Source of the DNA: Anaerohalosphaeraceae bacterium
GTDB lineage: Bacteria > Planctomycetota > Phycisphaerae > Sedimentisphaerales > Anaerohalosphaeraceae
DNA: 5,066 nucleotides
Assembly: GCA_030671565.1 (NCBI GenBank)
Contig: DAOVIC010000126.1
Span: 1 to 5,066, forward strand
Direction: 5' to 3'
Positions within the stretch are counted from its first letter, which is position 1; each line of letters starts with the position of its first letter. The notes beneath the pieces are model-generated. The model saw nothing but the letters and a program-made list of their open reading frames with translations, was not told where the DNA came from and made no database searches. The position numbers and the translations under genes were made by a program. Shown here in pieces: positions 1 through 4,701 of the stretch.

Positions 1-52
1 AGTGTAGAAATACATTAAGCTAACCGGTACTAACGCTCGAATACTTGACCAT
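1..52 (+). rRNA. 23S ribosomal RNA, 3' end (5' part outside window)
   Basis: The first ~52 bases match the 3' terminus of bacterial 23S rRNA. The block AGCTAACCGGTACTAA (about 18-33) is the same as in E. coli 23S from memory, and CTTGACC (44-50) corresponds to E. coli CTTAACC, the 3' strand of the terminal helix that pairs with the 5' end of 23S. Just before it, GTGTA-GAAA-TACAT forms a short stem capped by a GNRA tetraloop, as expected near the end of domain VI. The mature end is placed at 50-52 by alignment to E. coli; the exact base is uncertain. The rest of the gene lies upstream of the window. Confidence 0.93.
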
Positions 53-72
53 ATCAATCATTGGTTGATGTG
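50..72 (+). other. hairpin abutting the 23S rRNA 3' end (processing stem or weak terminator)
   Basis: Positions 50-59 pair with 63-72 around the 3-nt loop ATT, giving ten stacked pairs, two of them G-U. The stem begins at the last bases of 23S and is followed by TAAATTTT (73-80) and, further on, a run of eight T (93-100). It could be a terminator for the rRNA transcript or a 3' processing signal. The AT-rich stem makes it a weak intrinsic terminator, so the role is inferred. Confidence 0.4.
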
Positions 73-327
73 TAAATTTTGGTTTCACTTTGTTTTTTTT
101 GGGGTGTGAAGTGTGCTGATTATGGGTCGTTGCTGGTGGGGGTTTGATATGGGTTAGGGGCGGCTGGGTATTTGAAAAGCTTGTTATCAGGTATGTTATG
201 GTTGATCAGGCGGCATAGCAGGGTTCTTATTGTGGGGCATGTCAGGTAATTTTACTTAACTGTCGGAGGTGTTGGGTCGATAGGTTTGTAGAGTCTTATG
301 AATTTTTAACGATAATAGGAGCTGCAA
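73..327. other. G-rich, C-poor spacer without recognisable RNA gene
   Basis: The spacer between 23S and the STAS gene was searched by eye on both strands. No 5S rRNA signature (the CCGAAC...GTTAAG core), no tRNA T-arm (GGTTCRA) and no SRP or 6S RNA landmark was found. The plus strand is strongly G-skewed: about 37 G against 6 C in 101-180. Four G-runs lie at 138-142, 151-153, 157-160 and 166-168. Only very short reading frames with no ribosome site occur. A promoter for the downstream gene must lie here, unless that gene is read from the rRNA promoter, but no convincing -35/-10 pair was found. Confidence 0.6.
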
Positions 328-660
328 ATGGGTATTCAGGATTGGTCGGATGATATCGTTCTTGTTAAGTTGGCGAAAGAGCCGGATATGGGCGATGAGC
401 TTTTGACGACTATAGATATGGTCAAGCAAAAAGGCGGTTGCGGTGTGGTAGTTGATTTTTCCGATATCGACATCATGACCTCTTCAAGTATTGCGAAACT
501 GCTGAAATTGCGTAAGACGCTGGTTGACTGCGGTGGTGAGTTTGTGTTGTGCGGAGTGTCACCGAATACCATGCAAATATTCAGTATCACCGGTCTTGAT
601 AAAGTTTTCAGGTTTGCCGACGATCAGTTTATTGCCCTTGCAAGCGTTCAGATGGCGTAA
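328..660 (+). CDS. single-domain STAS protein (anti-sigma-factor antagonist-like)
   Basis: The 110-aa product is essentially one STAS domain, the size of SpoIIAA/RsbV-type antagonists that bind anti-sigma factors or serine kinases and are switched by serine phosphorylation. Visible landmarks are the central strand VVVDFSDIDIM (residues 40-50), the phospho-loop TSSSI (51-55) leading into the helix AKLLKLRKTLVDCGGEF, the strand VLCGVS (73-78), and the late I-TGLDKVFRFADD segment (87-99), all typical STAS order. The SpoIIAA phosphosite would correspond to Ser53. The start is ATG 328, preceded by AGGAG (317-321) at 6-nt spacing. No partner kinase or phosphatase gene is in the window. The gene sits between 23S and rnc in the same direction, so a regulatory role is inferred only from the family. 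Planctomycetes carry many such lone STAS proteins. Confidence 0.85.
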   Translation: MGIQDWSDDIVLVKLAKEPDMGDELLTTIDMVKQKGGCGVVVDFSDIDIMTSSSIAKLLKLRKTLVDCGGEFVLCGVSPNTMQIFSITGLDKVFRFADDQFIALASVQMA

Positions 661-695
661 AGAAAAGCGGGGCAGCGGGGTGTGTTTTTTCTTTG

Positions 696-725
696 TTGAC
701 ATTTCGGCGGTATTCCGTTTATACT
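696..725 (+). promoter_or_regulatory. sigma70-type promoter for rnc
   Basis: TTGACA (696-701) is a perfect -35 hexamer. It is followed after 18 nt by TATACT (720-725), which matches the -10 consensus at five of six positions. Transcription would begin near 731-733, giving an ~88-nt leader before the rnc start codon at 820. It lies 36 bp past the stop of the STAS gene, so rnc need not depend on upstream read-through. Confidence 0.72.
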
Positions 726-729
726 CGCG

Positions 730-739
730 ATCATATGAT
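730..739. promoter_or_regulatory. 10-bp perfect palindrome at the predicted rnc transcription start
   Basis: ATCATATGAT reads identically on both strands and covers the predicted +1 of the rnc promoter. A dimeric repressor could bind here, but the site is short and no second copy was noticed in the window, so chance is a fair alternative. Confidence 0.25.
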
Positions 740-745
740 TTAGCC

Positions 746-790
746 AGCCGATCTCGAAGGTCGCCGTCGGGGCGTTTTTCGAAATCGGCT
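746..790 (+). promoter_or_regulatory. long hairpin in the rnc leader, candidate RNase III autoregulatory site
   Basis: Bases 746-765 pair in one register with 771-790 around the 5-nt loop 766-770. Of 20 positions, 16 are Watson-Crick, two are G-U (759/777 and 760/776), and two are mismatched (C753/A783 and T761/T775). RNase III favours imperfect duplexes of about this length, and in E. coli and Streptomyces the enzyme cleaves its own leader to lower its synthesis. The stem ends 29 nt before the start codon and is followed after CGCG by a T-rich run (795-805), so a terminator or attenuator role is an alternative. The hairpin itself is read directly from sequence; the function is inferred. Confidence 0.65.
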
Positions 791-819
791 CGCGTTTATT
801 TTTTTACGGGATGCGAGCT
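787..819 (+). promoter_or_regulatory. alternative start-region hairpin, exclusive with the long leader hairpin
   Basis: GCTCGC (788-793) is the reverse complement of GCGAGC (813-818). With flanking pairs the stem runs 787-795 with 811-819, nine pairs of which two are G-U, leaving loop 796-810. It would bury the region immediately upstream of the rnc start codon, and it reuses bases 787-790 that belong to the 3' arm of the 746-790 hairpin, so the two cannot form together fully. A switch is inferred, not shown. Confidence 0.4.
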
Positions 820-1530
820 ATGGAACAAGCACGTCTTGAGCGGCTGGAGGAGGTGCTCGGTTATCATTTTTCGGACCAGAGTATTCTTGTGGCGGCAGTT
901 TCGCACTCATCTCAGGCGGATAGTCGCGCCGAGAGTAATGAGCGATTGGAGTTTCTGGGCGATTCGATTTTGGGAGTGATCATTTGCCAGGAGCTTTTCG
1001 AGCGTTTTCCAGATTACCAGGAGGGCGATCTTACGAAGATAAAAAGTATGCTTGTTTCCCGGAAGACTTGTGCGAAGATCGCCAATGGGCTTGGTTTGCC
1101 GGATTTTGTGAAGACTGGTAAGGGTATGGATGGTACGCGTGCGATGAGCGGTTCGATCGCGGCGGGGGTGCTTGAGGCAGTGATCGCGGCGATCTATCTC
1201 GATCAGGGTTTCGAGTCTGCCAGAGAGTTTATTCTTGGCAGTTTCAGCGAATTGATCGATAAAGCCGATGCTGAGCAGCATCATGAGAATTTTAAATCTG
1301 TGCTTCAACAGCACTGTCAGCAGGCATTTGGTACAACGCCGGTTTATTTGCTGCTTGACGAGAAGGGTCCCGATCATAACAAATGTTTCGAGATAGGTGT
1401 CGAGATCGACCGGCGGCATTTTCCGAGTGCCTGGGGAGTGACGAAAAAAGATGCCGAGCAAAAGGCGGCGTTTAACGTATTGGTGGAACTTGGAGTTATC
1501 GATGCTCCAAAAGGGGATGAAGCCGATTAG
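820..1530 (+). CDS. rnc: ribonuclease III
   Basis: RNase III cuts double-stranded RNA, including rRNA precursors, in the cytoplasm as a dimer. From ATG 820 the protein has 236 aa, close to the usual 220-250. The nuclease domain carries the signature ERLEFLGDS (residues 41-49), with Glu41, Glu44 and Asp48 matching E. coli E38, E41 and D45; QEGD (67-70) supplies the E65 equivalent. Glu119 matches catalytic E117. At the D114 position, however, the sequence has Gly116 (segment SIAAGVLEA). A C-terminal double-stranded-RNA-binding domain spans about 157-226 with GPDHNKCF and KKDAEQKAA. Start choice: ATG 811 is also in frame (239 aa) but has no spaced Shine-Dalgarno site. ATG 820 aligns without gap to the E. 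coli N-terminus (MEQARLERLEEVLGYHF) and has weak CGGGA 8 nt upstream. It has its own promoter and a structured leader, and converges on the minus-strand unit 27 bp beyond its stop. Confidence 0.95.
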   Translation: MEQARLERLEEVLGYHFSDQSILVAAVSHSSQADSRAESNERLEFLGDSILGVIICQELFERFPDYQEGDLTKIKSMLVSRKTCAKIANGLGLPDFVKTGKGMDGTRAMSGSIAAGVLEAVIAAIYLDQGFESAREFILGSFSELIDKADAEQHHENFKSVLQQHCQQAFGTTPVYLLLDEKGPDHNKCFEIGVEIDRRHFPSAWGVTKKDAEQKAAFNVLVELGVIDAPKGDEAD

Positions 1531-1541
1531 CGGTGACGGCT
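1521..1541. terminator. weak bidirectional terminator candidate between converging genes
   Basis: AGCCG (1521-1525) pairs with CGGCT (1537-1541) across the rnc stop codon, followed on the plus strand by GGTTTT. The 5-bp stem with an 11-nt loop and interrupted T-run is poor, but this is the only stem-loop seen at the convergent junction, where transcripts of rnc and of the minus-strand unit must both end. Confidence 0.3.
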
Positions 1542-1557
1542 GGTTTTGGGATTTGTT

Positions 1558-1809
1558 CTATCCTGTCAGTATCATGACCAGGAGGAAAATGCCGACGCCT
1601 GCGAGTATCATTAGAATGCTCATTGTTGCAAAAAGTATCGCTACCTCTCTGATGAACTTAACTGGGAAGATGACCGTCATTCTGGTAGCCTTGTAGACGA
1701 TCGCTATTGCGGCCAGGAGCGGGAACATCCAGAGCATCGCGGCTGGGTTTGTGCCAATGTTTATTGGTGCAGTAAATCCAGCCAGAATCGCAAACATATT
1801 ACACATCAT
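1558..1809 (-). CDS. small hydrophobic membrane protein, function unknown
   Basis: I do not recognise a family for this 83-aa product. It is almost entirely apolar, with two likely transmembrane segments at about residues 24-39 and 55-80, separated by a short basic stretch (YKATRM...FPVKFIR), consistent with a small inner-membrane hairpin protein. The first ATG (1809-1807) is chosen because GGAGG (complement of 1816-1820) stands exactly 6 nt upstream; ATGs at residues 2 and 5 are alternatives. The start overlaps the end of the preceding gene by 11 bp, so translation is probably coupled, and it is the last gene of a three-gene envelope unit. Its reading frame stays open with a clear ribosome site, which argues for a real gene despite its size. 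Confidence 0.75.
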   Translation of the reverse strand: MMCNMFAILAGFTAPINIGTNPAAMLWMFPLLAAIAIVYKATRMTVIFPVKFIREVAILFATMSILMILAGVGIFLLVMILTG

Positions 1810-2218
1810 CTTCTTCCTCCCCGATCAATTGGCCGCGTCCGGAATGAGCCATGTATATGGCGTTTAGAATACAGAGCAGGTTGAGTCCGCCTGCGACGGC
1901 GGTGTATATCTGTCCATAGTCGTGTGGTCTTGCGTATACGAGGTAGTCTCCGCCTTTTGTTATCGAGCCGACGATGGCAACCAGGGGGGAAGTTAGCATC
2001 TGTCCGAAGTACCATGGTTTGGCACTTACGGGGTCGATGACACCGATCGAGCCTATGTATATGCCCATCAAAAAAGTGGCGGCGATGGTGGCAAATATGA
2101 TAATGCCTCGTTTTCTTTCCTTGATGAAGAAATGTCCAGCACCAGGGATGAGCCATGCAAGAATCGCCACGATGACGATCAATAATCCGTGGTCCATATT
2201 TGAATGTTTGTCTGTCAT
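1799..2218 (-). CDS. multi-pass membrane protein with PGAGHF motif (DUF6677-like)
   Basis: The 139-aa product has likely membrane segments at residues 11-31, 38-58 and 105-124, and a weaker apolar stretch near 72-86. The first segment ends in AWLIPGAGHFFIKERKRG, a motif typical of small planctomycete membrane proteins that I recall as DUF6677, distantly like TM2 proteins (PG-G-FYLG). The late YTAVAGGLNLLCILNAIY segment also fits that family. The family name is from memory and no function is known. The C-terminus is acidic (GEEEDDV). The ATG at 2218 overlaps the stop of the upstream gene as ATGA, which settles the start and implies translational coupling; purine-rich AAGAAGGA precedes it. The gene probably acts in the inner membrane together with its larger upstream partner. 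Confidence 0.82.
   Translation of the reverse strand: MTDKHSNMDHGLLIVIVAILAWLIPGAGHFFIKERKRGIIIFATIAATFLMGIYIGSIGVIDPVSAKPWYFGQMLTSPLVAIVGSITKGGDYLVYARPHDYGQIYTAVAGGLNLLCILNAIYMAHSGRGQLIGEEEDDV
1816..1820 (-). promoter_or_regulatory. strong Shine-Dalgarno site inside the upstream gene
   Basis: GGAGG on the minus strand, 6 nt before the ATG of the 83-aa gene, lies within the last codons of the 139-aa gene and helps encode its acidic tail GEEEDDV. The site fixes the start of the small gene. Confidence 0.75.
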
Positions 2219-4440
2219 GATCCTTCTTCTTCCTTCTGTTCGTCCGTTTGTGTGTTTTCGTCGCTGCTTAGAGTTTGTTCGTCCTGCTGCTGTTTTACGA
2301 TCTCAAGGTTCGTTCGCTTGAGGAGGTTTTCTGGCGAGAGGTGTGTAAATGCCAGACTCATCGATCTGTTCATGTCGAGCAATAATGCAAAGCTGTTTTT
2401 GTTTTTGTAATATTCCTCTTCTGTGGCGGACTGCTTTTGGATACTTTTTACAATGTAGTAACTTTTTTGAGGTTCGAAGGCGAAGACCTTTTTCAGGTCA
2501 TCAACTTCGTTCTTGTCATTTGGCAGCAGAGAGTAGAGTTTTTCCGTCAACATCGTGTCTTCTGTTCTGGCCCGTTTGTACATTTCCGCAGCGGGGTTGC
2601 CGGAGATGCTGGCTTCGACGGTTTTGTTATCGAGAAGCGAAGAGCGGCTTTTGTTCTGTTGTGAGCTGAGCCTGACGGGGTTTTGCTCTTTTTTCTTTGT
2701 TTTATTGAAGGCCTTAATGGCGTCATCCCAACCTTTTTTATTTATGAGAGCGAGGAGTTTGTCGGCTGAGGCTTTTGCGACTTCCATTGCCTCGACGGTT
2801 TTGATGTCCTTGATGACTTCATCTTTTACATTAAAGTCGTCGTTTAAAGTTACAGTGCGTTTTTCGATGACGGCAGTTTTGCGACTGAAGCTGACATCGA
2901 TATTTTCAGGTTCAGCTTCGGAGTATGTGGCAACAACTCTTACAAGAGCGGTCATAGAGTCTTGCGCGTTTTTCATTGGGCCGATGTTCTGGAACATTTT
3001 CGGTGTGGCGATATCGAATCTTCCCATTTTAGTTTGGCCAATTTCTTCTATTGCAAACGCTATCTTGCCGAGGTCTATGGTTTGAGAGTTCTGGTTGCTG
3101 ACGGTGAGTCTGCCGAGAACGGCATCTTTTGTCAGTTCCGTCAGGCTTAGCCTTCCGGTTTTTCCTGTGTAGATGTCGATGTTGTGCTTTTCCTTGAGGT
3201 TTTGTGCGGCCTGGCTGAATGGAACGGCATGCTGTGCGTAAGTTTTGCTTGTCGGTTTTTCGATATCCAGTCCGGCAAGGTTTGCTTCTGTGATCTCAAC
3301 GGCATCGTTCATGATCATGTTTGCGCGTCTGGCGGCTCTTTCCTGAATGATCTTCGTCTGTATCTGCCCCATTACCTGTGCGTAGTCGCGTGTTTTTGTG
3401 ATCTTTTCCGATTCGGGGTCGCCAGGGTCAGTTGGTTCCTGATATGTGAAGAGGCTCGAGTTATATTGATAATATTCTTCCAACTCTTCGTTAGTTGGTT
3501 TTTCGATAAGCTTTTCTACGTCCTGGGTTTTGACGATGAGGTATTCGATCTCGACTGAAGCCGGCAGCTTGTATCCGAAGCCGAACGGGTTTTCGCTGGT
3601 AATCTGTGCCGGGAGGATCGCTTTGTATTTTTGAAAATACTCATCGATTTTTTTGTCTGTCGGCTTTGTTAGCCGGTTGGAGGTGATGTTGGCGTCAATC
3701 TTTATGAACTCGGCACTGATCTTTTCCATGTTGCGTGCGAGAAGAGCACGTACCTGGTCGATCGTGACATCTTCGCTGGTTGTTACCATGTCCACGTACT
3801 TTTCAATTGCGATCAGTTTGGCGAAGGTGTTGTATATTTGTTCTTCTGTGAGCCTGTGCTCCGAGATGAGCGACCTAATCAGCTGACTTGCGGGACGACC
3901 CTGGGTGATATATGGAATGATCTGATCGACGATTATTTTTGCATCGCTTGGTGCAATGGTGCATCCGGCATTATTGGCTTCGGCATTTAGCAAAAGCCAG
4001 TATATCTCAGGCGTTGTGTTGTTGAGTTGAATGAAGAAATCGTCAATTTGATCGGCGGTTACGAGAAGTTCGCCCCTTAGAGCACTCATTTTCATGGCGT
4101 TGCTGATAAGTGCAGCCCTTTGGTCCGGGAAGAGCATTTGGCCGATAAGTATTGTTTTGTAGTTTGGGGTTCTTGTAGGCGTAGGTACGATGTTGAGGTA
4201 TTCATTTGCGTAGAGCTGCTGGAGGATGTTCAAATCCGTTCTGGCCTGTGCGTAGTCAACTCTGGTGATCTTACCATCGTCTCCGTATGTTGCGATGACC
4301 TTGCCGGCAGCTAAACGGTTTGCCATCTGGTTGATGATGACCGGAAGCGATGCTCCGATTACAAATCCAACCATTATGATAACGAGAACGATAACCATTA
4401 TTCGGGTATGATTTTTACGCATCCATCTTACTAGACTCAT
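2215..4440 (-). CDS. membrane-anchored SurA/PpiD-like periplasmic protein without a clear PPIase domain
   Basis: The 741-aa protein starts with a short basic cytoplasmic end (MSLVRWMRKNHTR), one transmembrane helix (about 14-34), and a long exported region, the topology of PpiD, an inner-membrane folding helper for outer-membrane and periplasmic proteins. SurA N-domain-like phrases recur: VTADQIDDFF (127-136), LTEEQIYNTF (197-206), PTDKKIDEYFQKYK (260-273) and PTNEELEEYYQYNSSLF (315-331). The last normally introduces a parvulin domain, but the following ~160 residues show none of its usual GG-LG or active-site pattern that I can recognise. A second, K/E-rich half (about 520-700) is unassigned. 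The tail from about 717 is Gln/Asp/Glu-rich and probably disordered. Start ATG 4440 has AGGTGG (complement of 4445-4450) 4 nt upstream. First gene of an overlapping three-gene unit. A chaperone role is inferred from topology and N-domain resemblance. Confidence 0.85.
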   Translation of the reverse strand: MSLVRWMRKNHTRIMVIVLVIIMVGFVIGASLPVIINQMANRLAAGKVIATYGDDGKITRVDYAQARTDLNILQQLYANEYLNIVPTPTRTPNYKTILIGQMLFPDQRAALISNAMKMSALRGELLVTADQIDDFFIQLNNTTPEIYWLLLNAEANNAGCTIAPSDAKIIVDQIIPYITQGRPASQLIRSLISEHRLTEEQIYNTFAKLIAIEKYVDMVTTSEDVTIDQVRALLARNMEKISAEFIKIDANITSNRLTKPTDKKIDEYFQKYKAILPAQITSENPFGFGYKLPASVEIEYLIVKTQDVEKLIEKPTNEELEEYYQYNSSLFTYQEPTDPGDPESEKITKTRDYAQVMGQIQTKIIQERAARRANMIMNDAVEITEANLAGLDIEKPTSKTYAQHAVPFSQAAQNLKEKHNIDIYTGKTGRLSLTELTKDAVLGRLTVSNQNSQTIDLGKIAFAIEEIGQTKMGRFDIATPKMFQNIGPMKNAQDSMTALVRVVATYSEAEPENIDVSFSRKTAVIEKRTVTLNDDFNVKDEVIKDIKTVEAMEVAKASADKLLALINKKGWDDAIKAFNKTKKKEQNPVRLSSQQNKSRSSLLDNKTVEASISGNPAAEMYKRARTEDTMLTEKLYSLLPNDKNEVDDLKKVFAFEPQKSYYIVKSIQKQSATEEEYYKNKNSFALLLDMNRSMSLAFTHLSPENLLKRTNLEIVKQQQDEQTLSSDENTQTDEQKEEEGS

Positions 4441-4509
4441 AGTTCCACCTAAAATAATATCAACATGCAGTTTCTATCCCTTGCGGGTTTCATTTATGTA
4501 AACCTTCAA

Positions 4510-4537
4510 AGTATAAGAAGTTGTATTTGCAATGCAA
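4510..4537 (-). promoter_or_regulatory. candidate promoter for the SurA/PpiD-like unit
   Basis: Read on the minus strand, TTGCAT (complement of 4532-4537) is followed after 16 nt by TATACT (complement of 4510-4515), the same -10 hexamer as the rnc promoter. The transcript would start near 4503, leaving an ~60-nt leader. The -35 matches consensus at only three positions. The leader includes CCC-GCAA-GGG (4480-4489), a 3-bp stem with a GNRA loop, too small to be called a regulatory element. Confidence 0.45.
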
Positions 4538-4540
4538 GTA
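4524..4540. promoter_or_regulatory. 17-bp imperfect palindrome over the -35 of the minus-strand promoter
   Basis: TATTTGCAATGCAAGTA is symmetric around A4532 with a perfect core TTGCA-A-TGCAA and one mismatched pair (T4526/G4538). It coincides with the predicted -35 box of the 741-aa gene and lies between divergent genes, a usual place for an operator. The binding factor is unknown and chance cannot be excluded. Confidence 0.3.
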
Positions 4541-4664
4541 AAAACAGGCGGAAGGTCGGCCTGGAGCGGATTTCGCTTTGGTTAATTCGGCAGAAGTGGT
4601 GGTTTGGCCTGTTGCGGTGCTTAAATTGGCCACAAATTCGTATTTGGAGATTGGCAAGGCTTTG

Positions 4665-4693
4665 TTGCTTTAGAGGTTGTTTTAGCTTACAAT
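4665..4693 (+). promoter_or_regulatory. candidate promoter for the LPS-kinase-like gene, near-leaderless
   Basis: TTGCTT (4665-4670), 17 nt, then TACAAT (4688-4693; five of six -10 bases). Transcription would start around 4700, at or next to the ATG at 4702, which fits the absence of any properly spaced Shine-Dalgarno site. The -35 is weak. Confidence 0.4.
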
Positions 4694-4701
4694 TGGTTTC
4701 T

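Noticed and set aside
84..110. TTCAC/GTGAA stem around the T8 run
   Set aside because: Five pairs closing a 17-nt loop is not a convincing structure.
243..262. AT-rich hairpin in the spacer before the STAS gene
   Set aside because: Only six pairs with one mismatch and no T-run; too weak to call a terminator or riboswitch.
336..590. Open frame antisense to the STAS gene
   Set aside because: Shadow of the STAS coding strand; no ribosome site and no family resemblance.
746..805. Reading the leader hairpin plus T-run as an intrinsic terminator of the STAS gene
   Set aside because: It lies downstream of a near-consensus promoter and upstream of rnc, and the T-run starts four bases after the stem. 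Termination or attenuation is not excluded but is less fitting than a leader element.
524..979. 151-codon plus-strand frame bridging the STAS gene and rnc
   Set aside because: Overlaps two confident genes and the promoter/hairpin region in another frame; the product is Arg/Ser/Phe-rich with no recognisable domain.
907..1461. 184-codon frame antisense to rnc
   Set aside because: Lies wholly within the RNase III gene, with composition expected of an antisense shadow.
1806..2156. 116-codon minus-strand frame in the 139-aa gene
   Set aside because: Alternate frame rich in Arg/His; the overlapping frame has clear membrane segments and the ATGA junction.
2555..3085. 176-codon plus-strand frame opposite the 741-aa gene
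   Set aside because: Antisense shadow; no ribosome site, no domain.
4441..4503. Riboswitch in the leader of the 741-aa gene
   Set aside because: The AAACCCGCAAGGG stretch hints at structure, but no known riboswitch core was recognised and the stem is only three base pairs.
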